DNA of 64,000 nt, taken from the NCBI GenBank assembly GCA_017506865.1, contig JAFCMP010000557.1:496001-560000 (forward strand). The letters are read 5' to 3'. The stretch is from Tribonema minus. Lineage: Eukaryota > Sar > Xanthophyceae > Tribonematales > Tribonemataceae. Position numbers and translations under genes: made by a program. Positions 12,184 through 24,400 of this stretch are shown here, in pieces (positions within the stretch are counted from its first letter, which is position 1; each line of letters begins with the position of its first letter). The notes under the pieces are model-generated. The model had not been told where the DNA came from. It worked only from the letters and a program-made list of their open reading frames with translations, and did not search any database.

Positions 12184-12278
12184 CCCCTCGCAGATGGCGG
12201 GGGGCGGATCTGGATGGTGACATCTTTCTTGTGTGCTGGGACAAGTCGCTGCTTGCGCAGCCCTCGCAAGGCAACCAG
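12184..12278 (+). repeat. Frameshifted duplicate of RDR catalytic exon encoding DLDGD
   Basis: A copy of the 3' part of exon 11926-12089 plus its donor and about 15-20 nt of intron. One extra G in the G-run near 12200 puts the upstream half (PSQMAGG) out of frame with the downstream half. That downstream half encodes DLDGDIFLVCWDKSLL, with the canonical catalytic triad, and ends in a GT donor at 12279. As spliced from its own AG it meets a stop at once, so it cannot replace the main exon directly. Confidence 0.85.
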
Positions 12279-14088
12279 GTGCAGTGTTCCCGCGACCTGC
12301 TATGGCGTAATGCCCCTTCGTCAAACTTGAACGAAGTGACCTGACCTTTTGCAAATGCTGGGTCACGATCTGGTGACATGAAAACGAATCAAAAGATCGT
12401 AGAGCTCTAGGTGACAAGGGATGGTTAGCCGCAAGTGCCTTCCATCAATAACCGTGGTCGCCGCTGCTGCAGCAATTGGCCACAAGACATCTTTGCTGTT
12501 GACTAAGACTTGGTGGTGCTGCATTCTCATACGATGCGTGTATGCGACATGCGGCTGGCTGCCACAGTGCTCATGAGGTTTGCAACCCTACGGCGCTGTC
12601 CGACCTTCAGACTGTACAATCATACCGGTGCGCAAGTGGTCATAGTGTAGTGCCAACTGTCTCCGCGCAAGCTGAAGAGGTCTGTATACTGTAGTACACA
12701 GTATACTGTAGTACACAGTATAATGTTGTGGCAGCAGCATGGAAAGGCCCTGCATGCCAAATGTTAGAGTTTGCTCCAGGTGCAGCATCATTGGTGGAGG
12801 ACTTGCTTGCCAACTGTACAAGTCCTCTCCAGCAGTAAAAAATTGCTGGGGACTCTCATTGCGTCTGCACGAAATTGAAACTTGCACATCTTGTTTGTCT
12901 GCCGTACCTGTGCGCTCATCCCTGCGCTGAAGCGGAAGGTTGTGTAGGATGCTACACTTGCATACACCAAATGGCATTTTAATACTGCAGTGTCTGACGT
13001 ATGACTTTTGTCCTGTATGCAAGCGCAGCATACATACCCCAGCAAACCTCTTTTTTCACTGCTGCAACGGCATCCCATCCAACTCCAGCCCCAATCCTTT
13101 GCTGCGTTCGCAAGTTTTCTCACACCCTCTGAGTATCGCAACGGCCCGAGCTGAGCTGCATGATATCGTAGATGAACGTAACATTGAATGCTTCCAGTTT
13201 GCTGATGTACCTACTTCAACTATGTACTAAGCCTCAAGGTCAGCAACAACGGCGTCACACAACCCACAGCTGCAGCAGCGTGGCGTCGGTCGCTGCCTTT
13301 CCATATACAGCAAATTGGTGTTTGTTGCTGCCTTGGGTGCACTGCGCTGACACACGCGGCTTCGTCGCTGCGCGCGCAGGAAGCCATGGACTACACCGCG
13401 CCGACCCCTCAGAAGGTCGATGTTGTCACCACCGCTCACCTGAAGGTGAACGCGCGATGCCACTTGTCTTGCGCGACTTAGATCAGAGTCTGCTTGCGGT
13501 CTTGTGTAGTGTAACAGTTGTGGGCGTCATAACGACGCCATAGAAACTGAAAGCGCTGGCTCAGTTTCCTGTGCGGAGCGCCGAAAGCTCTGGCGCAGGC
13601 AAGTGTATCTGCCCTTCCATGCTGAACGTGCCATGTCGTGATGTTTCACAGCCAGAGGCAGTTGAAAGGCCGCTTGCCTGGTAACGGCTGCTGGAGGGAC
13701 CCTCACGTGCATGTACACACCATGTATTGCTAGTACGTCTTGCTCTATGATGAATGCTGTACTTGCTGTACTTGTTGAAGTGAGTTCGCTTTGCATGTAT
13801 GCTCTCGTTGCGGTATCATCCACCGCACTGCAAGGCGAGCACCCATAAGAGTGTAGCGTCATACCGAGTTGCGTTCACTGAAACTGTTACACACGCACGC
13901 CGGAGCAACACCTGCCACTACCACTCTCATGTACTACTAGCTGCTTGAGTTCTACAATTTGCACCATGTGCGACCGCAGCTCAATAGGCCCTTATGCCCA
14001 CCACATAGCTGCACGTGCTTGAGAAGCATGTGAGTTGGAAGCGTGCAACGCCCACTGTTGCACCCATCAAGTCGTGTGCCGGGATCAT

Positions 14089-14110
14089 AACCCAAACCCT
14101 AACCCTAACC
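14089..14110 (-). repeat. Short telomere-type tract
   Basis: AACCCAAACCCTAACCCTAACC in the RDR intron before the exon at 14310. Confidence 0.75.
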
Positions 14111-16520
14111 AAAGCCTGCGGTTTGCGGGCCCGCAATCTGGTGGCGTGATCTAGCCTCGTCTCTTCCGAACCGCAAGCCACCATTCTTATGTTGCGGACA
14201 GAGTTGCAGACCGTGCGTTCTCTCATTCAAGTTGGGCTTCAAGTACAGGGGATGGATGCTAACCTCAACTTCAAACGTCATCGATGCAATGCTCTGCACG
14301 GTTTTGCAGGACTTCTTTGTGGACTACCTCGTCAATGACATCCTCGGATGGTAAGAGACGGCTCCTCCATTCAACGGCGCATTGTGGAGGGTTTCTCGCC
14401 ACGCATGCGTCATTGCATACATGCGTGTACTGCTATATACCCCGTTGTATCTGTTGTTTTCATAGGTCATAGTGCTACTGGCGCAGACGGTGCGCCGATC
14501 TGTGATCCCATCAAGCTGCAAACGTCTTCCACGTCAATGTAGATGGAAGTGGGCCACCCAAGAAACAGTGAAAGCTGCTTTCACTGGGTCGATCTGCGGA
14601 CGTGCAAGCTGTGAAGTACCCGGTACAGAAGTGGAGGTGTTGCATATCCAGGTGACTTTAAAACTTTGGGGACACACAAGGTGGTTTGAACTTCGGGGAC
14701 ACAAAAGCCCAAATGATCACACTCAAACGTGCCACGTACCAACCTCTGCGCATTTGTCACAGAGGTTGCAGTGCTCATCGGCGATCATCCAGATGATGCT
14801 CATCGTGATGCTCATCGGCGACCACTCTGTACGACAGCGCCGTACGGCAGTCGCAGCGCACCACACTTAAAGTTCGCACGTGCTTCACATACACGAAGCT
14901 ACATCCACCATGGCTCCCTCACACCAGAGGTCCGCCGGCTCAATCACGCCCGACTCTGACGCCACCAAGTACTTGAAGTACTCCCAAAGTTTGAAGTTCC
15001 AGGCACCATGGCTCGCAGCGCTCCGCTGATTCGGTCCATAATGTTTTGATAATCATTATGATTGTCCCTCTCTGACGCCACCAGGGTGTGCACCACGCAA
15101 CTCATCACCGGCGACGCGTTCCCCGAGGGCGCGCGCTGCGACAATTGCCTCCAGCTCGCGCCGCTGGCGTCCATGGCGGTGGACTTTGCCAAGACGGGCG
15201 TCCCCGCACAGATGCCGCCGGAGCTGCGCAGGAACAGCTACCCGCACTGGTTCGGCGGGCGCGTGGGCTCGGGTGTCCACAAATCCAAGAAGGCTCTGGG
15301 AAAGGTTTGCCGCACCGCCAGCTTCTTGCACTGACGGCTGCTTATGGTACCACGCGCCGCCACTGCTCCCTTTGGCAGCGGTGAGATCCCCAAGGAGTCA
15401 GCGATCGAGGCCATCGGCGTGGGCGCCGGCCAGAAGCCGCTTCACAGTGACTGCAGATGTCCACCTGGATGTCAGCATGCACTTTCAGCTGACACAGCTG
15501 CCTCCACAAACACATGTGTGCATGCTGATGCTGCAGTTTTTGTGATTTGCAATGGACAGAAATACTATCAGCCAGACACACGGTGCTACTCACAGCACTA
15601 CTCTAGGCCATCTGATACGGCATGGTAGCCGTGAATCAGCAGTTGCACGTGTATGTATGCTTGCTGTGCTCGTCTAGCAAATGCCAGCGCGCGTGCGCTG
15701 CGGCGGTGCAGCCTGTACCAAATGCGCCCTGAACACTACAGGATAACTCAACTCTCCCCTCATGCTGCCTTACCACTGCCTGCGAGCGCAGATGTACGAC
15801 CGCGTCTGCCAGGTTGGCGAAGCGCAGCAAGCCGACATAGCGCAAGAGGTCATGGAATCGCTGCCGTTAGCGTTTGGATACCAGGTGTGTACCCCTGGGT
15901 GTACGGTGTATTCAGAGAGTGCCGTGCACCTGGCTTTGCTGTCAGCACTAGCGTACACTCCGCAACGTGCATACATTTGGTCTGCTTTGTCAGCACGCCG
16001 TGCGGATGTTGAGGTCACCCCTACACACACTGTGACCGCATCCGATGGCGGTGTAGCACCGCGAGCGCAACTGTGTATCAATGCAAGTTACGAGCACAGA
16101 ATGGGTTCCACACCCACAAGCAAATGGAATCTTTGACGGGCTGTAAGCTTGTCTGCGCATCGAGGCCGCAGCGCGTTCACATTTGCACTCAGCAGCGGCT
16201 CGGAGCCATGGGCTCACCTCTGCCGGCGCGTCGCAACGGGCCTCGGACACTCACACCGCACGGTCGTCAGCACATGGCTGCGCTGCAGCCGCTGTGTGAT
16301 AGAGCATCCACTGCCGCCGAATTGGCGCGTGCCTGTGAGTATGCTTTGTGCGAGCTCCTGATTGCAAGCGTGCGACAAATCGAGGGCTCGCGGCGGCGAC
16401 CCTCGTTGCAAGCATGCATCCCAGAGCCCGCCATTTAGTGTGCTTGCATACTGCTCGAGCCACGGGCTCCTGAGGGTGCGTGTTTGAACCTCGGCTGCCG
16501 CTGACTGCAGTGCTATCGTT

Positions 16521-16526
16521 TGCGCT

Positions 16527-16569
<43 letters not shown>

Positions 16570-16582
16570 GCTGCTGCTCTTG
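16521..16582 (+). repeat. (GCT/CTG)n microsatellite serving as an intron 3' end
   Basis: About 13 uninterrupted GCT units followed by CCGCTGCTGCTCTTGCTGCAG, running directly into the acceptor of the exon at 16589. The triplet tract occupies the place of the polypyrimidine tract. Confidence 0.9.
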
Positions 16583-17776
16583 CTGCAGGGGTACATGGAG
16601 GAGGCCGAGCAGCACCTGCATCACTACACGTACGAGCTGCGCCAGATCATGAAGCAGGTGAGCACTCGGTCAGAGTGTACGTACGCGCAGCAGCACATGT
16701 TGCACACAACCGTTACCATCGTACCGCGTTTGGCAGGCTGTGCACCGCATCTACGGCAAGAACTGTTGCAGACATGTACTTCTCGCCAAATGTATAGCAC
16801 CGAATTACCGACAGTGTACTAGTGATCGCTGCATGCCATCTGCATAGGGTGAGTGTACGTGCTCTCTTGAGCTCCAGGGCCGCACCTGGTGCAGGGCACG
16901 GGCTCGCGCATGTCAACAGCTCAGTGGTTCTCACTTGAAAAAGGTTGACCATTCCGCCGCCGCCGCATGCGCTTCACCGCTGCTTGCAGTTCGTCGTCAG
17001 CGACGAGCACGCCCTCATGAGCGGCAGGGCGAAGCCCGGCGCGCGCGCGGCCGCCGGCAGGCGCAACAAGCACCACGGCGAGGCCCAGAAGCAGATGGAC
17101 CTGCAGCTCGCGCGGCTGCGCGCCGAGTACCGGCGCCTCTTCTTCGAGGGCTTTGCGCAGGTAGGTGATTGACCTCAGGCTAGGTATGTATGTATGATGG
17201 TGGCTCACGCCTCGTGCCGAGGGAGTGCAAATATGGTTTTGGAGCTTGCGCGGTCCCTTCTCCCTGTCACGTCGACTTGGTTGGTGCGCTCAGAAAGGGG
17301 GCGACAGCTCGTTCATGTAGTGTCAGCACGGGTGATCTTGCAAGCCTCAGCTCCAGGCAAGGGATGACGCACCTTTACCCCGCAGTTTCCGCACCGTTCA
17401 CGCGCTGATCACGCCGCGCATGAAATGAGGGCGACAGCAGCAACGGCGCCACTGCCAGCGGCGGCCGCCACGTCTCATATAGAGTATTTCCATACAACAT
17501 ATGCGCAGCACATGCAGCGTCTGTGCTCAGCAGCCTTCGGCGTTTCACACTTTGGTCACTTGCCTCGCACGCAATCAGGACGGCCGCGGCGCCGGCGCCG
17601 CCAGTGGCAGCAGCAGCGGCACCGCCGCCGTGAGCGGCGCGGAGCTCTTTGAGCGGCTGCGCAAGGCGAGCGCGTGGTACGCGACGGCTGCCGAGCACAA
17701 GCACGCGGACGTGGCGATGAGCTTTCCGTTCGTCGTGCACGATTTGCTATGCGAGCTCAGGGGGGCGCCGCAGTGA

Positions 17777-19924
17777 CAGCGCAAACGCCGTTATTGAGTG
17801 CCCAGGGAGCGCGTTCCACAGCGACGCCTTGTGATGTGGCTAGCTCGCAGCAAGGGGGCGCCAGCTTTGCCCCCCCCCCCCCCCCCTCCCTGCGCACCGA
17901 CGCTTTTGGCACGTTTGCGCTGACGCCAAGGCATGTGTGTGTTTGCCGACAACGTGTGACGGCATTCATCAGCAGTTAGCAGCAGCATGCGCGCCTAAGG
18001 TGCAGCTTGCTCATCCTGTACAGGGCATTCACGATCATGATTGAAGTACCGCATCAGCAGTTGTAGCCAAATGCCATCATGCAGCGTAAAAATGGCACAG
18101 TGATCTTGTATCTTTGCGCTTGCGTCACACAACGTGCGGTCACCGAGCGTCGCACAGGACTGCGTCTGGCAGGCTTCCAGCATCGTTCGTGTGTACATAG
18201 CGTAGCCATGTAGCAGTCATGGAAACTTATCTGGCAAGCATGAGTATTGCATATTCCAGGCAGAGTACATGGTTGTCCGCAGCTCAGCGACGCAGTGCGC
18301 GCGCGCACATGTGAGCTTTAATACATTGCATACGTCACTAGGACAGGGTCCCGCCACTCAAATGGAATTGAATATGTTCATGGAGTGAGCAATTGATGTG
18401 CTGAGCCTTTGTTGACTGAAGCGCGGCCTTGCGCCTTTGTGTGATTGTGTTGTGCACATTTCTACATGCTGGCTGCTTTGCACAGTGCCACATGGGGCTG
18501 CATACAGAGGCACCAGCATGCACAACTAACACGTGGCCACCGCTGCTCTGTCTGCATACGCTTCATGGCACAAGTGGCAAATGAGATGCGCGCTGCAAGC
18601 AAGTCATCCGTGCCACATCTCTTTGTCAGTGGTTCTGACCATGACTGCTTTGTGTTCCATGAATCACTTTTTTTCTGAGATGGACCATATACACCCCTGA
18701 TGAATCCTTGCCCACACCTGAGCCCTCTGCTCTCTATTCAACTGATAGTATCAGTTCAGCTGTAGTGACTGGCATCCCAACGCAGTTACAAAAGCGTCGG
18801 CGATCGTCGTGCAGACAGCACCATCACATACTTCGGCTAATACCGACTTTAGATCGGTTTACGCCGAAACTGACCCCCGATCGGTTGGGAGGTAACGTTC
18901 GCGAAACGTTCGTGTGATGTGACCGCGAGTAGCATTGGTGCCTTACCGCTGCCTGCAGTCAGTCACTGTACCGCTAGCACATTGTATCATGCAAGCCATC
19001 GGCTGGTGAGCGACTCAGACGCTACGCTGAATGCTGGAGGATTCCATTGCTGCAGCCAGTGCTGCACTGCAGTAGTTCGAGATGGGAGCAGCAGCGAGCC
19101 TGCCAGGGCTGCCAAGGAAAGCTCAATACGCGGCTCAGGATGGCGCTCAGTGCGTTACATGTCCCACTGCACAACCTGGTGTCAAGGTGAGTTGTATAGT
19201 GACAGCAATTGAAACATTTCAGATCTCTCTCACCGCTGACTCACTGGCGTGGAGGTTCATGTTCGCATCGGGGATAAGGCGCTACCGAGGCCTTTGTCAG
19301 GTCCGGCTGTCAGAACAGCTGATCGGCGTCTTAAGGCCTCAGCCGCCTTGTGTCGTCCGACTCGTCAACGTCATGTCACAGGACTCGCGGCAGAGGAACG
19401 GCGCTTTGCGGACGCTGTTCTCGCCGGCACTCATCGCCAAACGCCGACGTCGGTCATCGGACCGATCCACTGGGTCGCTATCTGGCGAGATATCAACAGA
19501 GCGGATGAGGTTGCAGCAACAGCAGGCGCCGATACCCAGTCCTGTCGCGTTGACGTCCTCAAATGTGTCCTCGCTGTCCGAGGTGAGTCCAAATTGAAGT
19601 TAGTGATGGTGTACAGGACTGCCGAGCATGCTGATGCTCTACGGTTCATGACAGAGCTAGAAGCAGTCAGTAGGCAGTTTGCGGCAATCGCCACGGAGCA
19701 AACATCATCTGCCACTGCTTCAGCCCCACTCATGCTGTGCCATTGCCGCTGCCACGTATTTCTCACTGCCCCTCTACCCACCGCTCTATACCCTCTGACT
19801 TAGACTTTGCGATGAGCATGCCCTCATGCTCAAAGCTGAATCATGTCTTTTCTCGCATGCGTGCAGCAAAAGCACATGCTCCCTTCAAGCTCTGCGGCCA
19901 CCGCAGGCCCCCACTGAGACGCCC

Positions 19925-19958
<34 letters not shown>

Positions 19959-19962
19959 AAAA
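17777..19962. other. RDR-MKK intergenic region; no confident gene
   Basis: It holds a C homopolymer at about 17870-17886. Open frames at 19082-19597 and 19249-19803 overlap in different phases and match nothing I recognise. The first ends in a donor-like CCGAG|GTGAGT (about 19580), so a 5' non-coding or alternative exon of the kinase is possible but unsupported. Just before the kinase ATG is a run of about 20 C then 10 A (19925-19956). Confidence 0.4.
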
Positions 19963-20151
19963 ATGCAGTCCACGACCCACTCCCACAGTTCCCCCGTCAG
20001 CGTCCCCGTGACGGTGCGCGACCTCGCGCTAAGGCACGCCCTCAGCCGCGGCGCCAGCTCCATCAACATGGCGGACGACCTGCTGCACGCGTACGAGACC
20101 TCCGTGTGCACAGCGCTCAGCTCCCCCGTCAGCATCGCCGCCCCCCCCGGC

Positions 20152-20195
<44 letters not shown>

Positions 20196-21310
20196 GCCGC
20201 AGGAGTCGCCACGCGCGCTCCTGGCAGCGGCGCCACCGCCGGAACGGCCGCGCCGCCTGACGAGCCGCTCGCCGCCGCGCGACAAGGGCGGCGCGGGCGT
20301 GGAGCGCGGAACGGCGCCGGGAAGAGTCCTGCCGCGCGCAGCAGCGCTCGGCCAGGAGGCCGCCGACTGGCTCAACCGCTCGTCCACGACGCAGGGGTCG
20401 GAGGGCGTGCGCACACCGCCGTGGCACGAGGCGCTGAACGCCGCCGCCGCTGCCGCTGCCGCCGCCGGGAGCGCGGACGCCGCTGCCGCTGCCGCCGCCG
20501 CCGCAGCAGCGACGGAGGGAGGCGCTGCGGTCGGCGGCAGCGCGGCGGCGGCGGCGGCGCTGCCGGCGCGGCCGCTGCTGCCGCCGCTGCTCACCAAGCT
20601 CAGCGGCGCGATGCGGCTGCCCTCGCTAGGACCTATTGTGGACAGCCCCACGGCGGCGGCGGCGGCGGAAGCGGCGCTGCTGCGGCCGCCGCTGGGGGCG
20701 ATCGGCAGGGGCGTCAGCGCGGACCTGCCGCCGCAGCAGGCGCGGAGCGAGCGCGAGAGAGCGGAGCAGAGCACTGCTGCAACCATCAGCGCAGCGGCGG
20801 CGGCGCTGGAGTGCCACGCGGCCGCGACAGCGCCGCCCGATGCTGCCACGACCTCTTTGTGTGTGCAGCTGCCGCCGCTGCCCGTGGGCGGCGCCGTGGC
20901 CGGCAGCGCCGATGGCGGGGGCGGCGGCCATGCACGGCGCCGCGGCGGCGGCGGCAGCAGCGCAGGCAACGGCAGTAGCGGCGGGCCTGTCATTGCCACC
21001 GGCGACGCTGGCGGCGGCGCATGCGGCATCGACACGAGCGCAGCACGCGTCTGCAGCACTCACGCCGGTGCCGGCGACGCAGCGAGGGCAGCAGCGCCAG
21101 CAGCAGCAGCGGATGCGGCGGGTGCCGCAGCTGTAGCGGCCGGAGGCGCGGCGGCGGCGCTGCTGCAGCAGCGCGCGCGGCGCGAGCCGCTCGGCCGCGG
21201 CCGCAGCCTCGGCGCCTCCTCCATGAGCGACGCGGAGGGCGAGGGCGGCGACGTCGTGCACGACGCGCTGGACGCGCCGCACCGGCGGCGCTCGAGCGCC
21301 ATCGACTCGG

Positions 21311-21341
<31 letters not shown>

Positions 21342-21426
21342 GGCAAAGAAGCCGCAGCAGCGCGCAGCGGCCGGCGGCAAGCCGCGGCGGCTCAGCCTGA
21401 GCCTGGAGGGCGTCATGGCGCGCCGC

Positions 21427-21457
<31 letters not shown>

Positions 21458-24400
21458 CTGACGGCGGAGGCGGCGCAGCCGGAAAGCCGCCGCGGAAGCT
21501 GAGCCTGAGCATAGACCTATCAGCGACACGGCCGCGCAACGGCGCCGCCGCGCCGCTGCGCCGCACCCTCGCAAATCTGGCCACACCGGCGGCGGCAGCG
21601 GCAGTGCAAGCGCCGGTGACTGAACTGCCTGTGATCCCAGTCACATCCGTTGCCAAGGCGTCACTTGAGGGCAGGCAGCAGCAGGTAAAGGCGGAGGCGC
21701 CGGCTGCGGCAGCAGTGGCGCCGAGGCCGCTCATTGGGCAGCTGGGGCGGAGGCGCGGCGGCGGCGATCATGAGAGGGGGGGCGGCGGCGGGGGCGGCGG
21801 CGGGGGCAGGAGCGTGGCGTCGCTCAACGACGAGGAGTGGGTCAAAGTGGTGAGCGCTGCAGCCATGAGATTAGGGTTAGGGCTTGGGGTTTAGGAGTTT
21901 GAGAGCAGCGAGTGCGGTGCTCAAGATTTGAGGAGTAAAACAGTGCGTGCTTTGCGCCGCCGCAGTGAGCGCTGCCGCGAGAGGCAGTCATTCCGTAACG
22001 CGCGGTAAGGTAGGCATCATGTTTGGTGCTACCCGGTGGGCGTCGCTTTACGTGTTGTGCAGTCAGTGGGACTGGTCTGAAAGCGGGAGTGCACGGCAGG
22101 AGTGTCACCTCGTGCACACGACCCGCCCAGCGGGCCTACGGTTAGTGTCACTCGTGCCATGGTGTGCACAGCACTAGTTTTTGAGCTGCCTTGCGTAACC
22201 GCGCACGCCTGACCGTTGATTGTAACTGATGTGATTGTTAATCGACTCATGCAAAGATCTGCAATTTCCTGATAATTACAACACCAGGACTGTGGGAAGC
22301 GGTGCTGGCACAGCACGGAAAAAGCCACTGTCACAACGGCTCAGGCTTGCAGACAGCGGTGCTCTGCATTTGTATCAGCGCCTGAGCTACACAGCACGCA
22401 GCGCTTTCTCTTCATCTTTAACTTTGACTCTGTGTGAGCACAATGGAGAGTCACTCAAGCTCATGATGCCGCCCGAACTGTACGAGGTCATGCCCACAAA
22501 ACCACGTTAATGCAGAGCGGCGACGCGACTCTAGAACAGAGTCTCGCTCGGCGCTTCAATTCTGACTTGTGACTCTGACTCCCACTTGAGGTCTTGTCAC
22601 CCGTTGTCATGACGCCGCCTGCGCCGCGTCCGCGCAGCACAATCGCACGACAAGATCACGCAAGAAGTGGCTCAGCTGACTTGTGACTCTGACTCCCAAT
22701 CGTGTGCAGGACGACGAGTCACTCATCTTTATGACGCCGCGCGAGCCGCGCGAGGCGGCGCTCGCGCAGCACGGCTACGACAGCTACCGCTTCACGCAGA
22801 GTGGCGCCATCCTGCTCGAGGGCTTCGGCGCCAAGATTGGGTGAGAGAGATGCATACATACATACCCTAGCGTCATCGAGCGACTCGCGTTGGTTTACAG
22901 AGCTGATGTGAAGCAGGCCAGAGAGCTGTTCTGATTCGGCGCACGGAGCTTTTGTGCCCTGAGAGAGACGTACACGGTCGATCGCCCTCACAGTCTGCTG
23001 GCGTCGAGTGATCTGCATTCACTTCCGGAGCCGTCGCGTGCAGCTTGCGGAGTTCTCGTGATTCGGCTCATGGAGCTCACGCGACGACAAGAAGGCTCTG
23101 AGCACCACGTCTTGTGCTCCGATCCTGCAGCTGAGGAGTGCCTATTACTAGGGCGGCAGTTCAGGGGTACGGTTGGGGTTGAAGTTTGGCTGCCATGCTA
23201 TGTGCTCGGCAGATGAGCACGGAAACTCCTGTTCGCTCCGAGATCCCAAGTCGGGTCAGGTCTGTACACCTGAGCACTACCGCTGGCTTAGTATCAGGGT
23301 TAGAGCTTGGTATGAGCAATGCCACCGTGCGCGCGCCTCGGGAGCGGCAGCTGCTGCGCTGATGCCATGTGAATGCGAGCGCCACGTGGGTATCGAAGCC
23401 AGGCGGCGCATTCGCATGCGATGCACACCATCTCTTCATGCCCCTGATGGCACCGCGCGCCTGGTATCATGCGCACGGCGCTCTTCTTGCGGCAACCTTC
23501 GACACAGGATCACGCGCCCGTGCTCGGGTTCGACGCGCTGCATTAGGGCTAGGGTAGGGTTAGGGTTAGGGGTTAGGGGTAGGGTTATGGGTAGGGTTAG
23601 GGTTAGGGCTAGGGTAGAGGGAAGGGGTAGGTCCTTTCACGGATGTTCACACACACACACACATCATGCTCGCAGTGGACACGCTGCGCGGTGCGCGACG
23701 CGAAGCTTGCCGCGGAGGTCGTGTCATCATCGCTCAGTAACATGCATACCGTTCGGTGCAGCGTGGCAGAACTTCAACTGACAGTTTAATTTTCTGCAGG
23801 GAGTGTGCCATGGGGCACGCCGCGGCGGTCGTGCCATCGTCGCTCACCACCATGCGCAGACATGCGTGCCGTTGCCGCAGCGTGGCACAACTTCAACTGA
23901 AAATTGAACATTTTTGGTGAGCGCTGCTGCAGGGAGTGCGGCATGGGGCACTCCGCGGAGGTGCCCATGCAGGAGCGACTAGTGGTGCTGGACAAGCTCG
24001 GCAGAGGTGAGCCACAACCCTAGCCCTAAATCAGAACCAAACGCTTATCCGCCCCTGGAGCGGCTTGCCAGTCTGGATGAGCTCCAACCCTACACCGAAG
24101 AGCTCTAACCCTAGCCCAACCCAAACTATGGTGCAGATCTGAACCCCCACCCCCACCCTTTGTCTGACAGTAACCCTGCTCAAAGACTCGTCCAGGTGGG
24201 TGGTCCTCGGCGAAGCTCAGCAGACGTAACGTACTCTAACGTGGGCGCTCTCCCCCTTGCCTTCACGACCCTTGCACGGAACCCTGTTTCTACTGAGAAT
24301 AACATTGCGCAACTTGTAAGGGAGTCCCAGTCCTTGTAGACTTGCAAGGCCGTACCTGCTGGCACTCAGCAGAGTCATGCGTACATGTGTCTTGTTTCGA

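Larger units (their letters stand above)
1006..17776 (+). pseudogene. RDR: Eukaryotic RNA-dependent RNA polymerase (RDR/QDE-1 family), probably decayed
   Basis: Cellular RDRs copy RNA into dsRNA for RNA silencing. Coding exons, joined by splice phase and family motifs: 1006-1042 (tentative, DENYGRV), 1992-2201, 3009-3174 (KYAARLGQ, CFSDGVGRMS), 3679-3721, 4699-4814 (KYEAPHRNME), 6163-6279 (LNRPLVMLLELLGVP), 6992-7063, 8081-8145, 9207-9315 (EEPYLRG), 9648-9713 (GVMDETNSLKDGQLFVQY), 10723-10847 (NPSLHPGDVRVLE), 11926-12089 (catalytic block), 13380-13445 (MDYTAP), 14310-14350, 15085-15304 (AVDFAKTG), 15386-15446 and 15787-15884 (tentative), 16589-16657, 16990-17160, 17579-17776 (stop TGA). Breaks: in-frame TAG 2061-2063 where the family has Glu; one base missing in 3009-3174 and in 4699-4814; one extra base in 6992-7063; the DxDGD motif reads DLNGD. 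From 8081 to the end the frame is open. The N-terminus is missing. The family call is firm. A pseudogene is likely; assembly error is the alternative, but five neighbouring genes have no such breaks. Confidence 0.85.

Noticed and set aside
19082..19803. Overlapping 171- and 184-aa frames as a separate gene
   Set aside because: Neither matches a family, and they overlap in different phases. Left as unassigned.
19830..21059. 409-aa minus-strand open frame
   Set aside because: Antisense of the low-complexity first MKK exon, open only because of GCC/GGC repeats.
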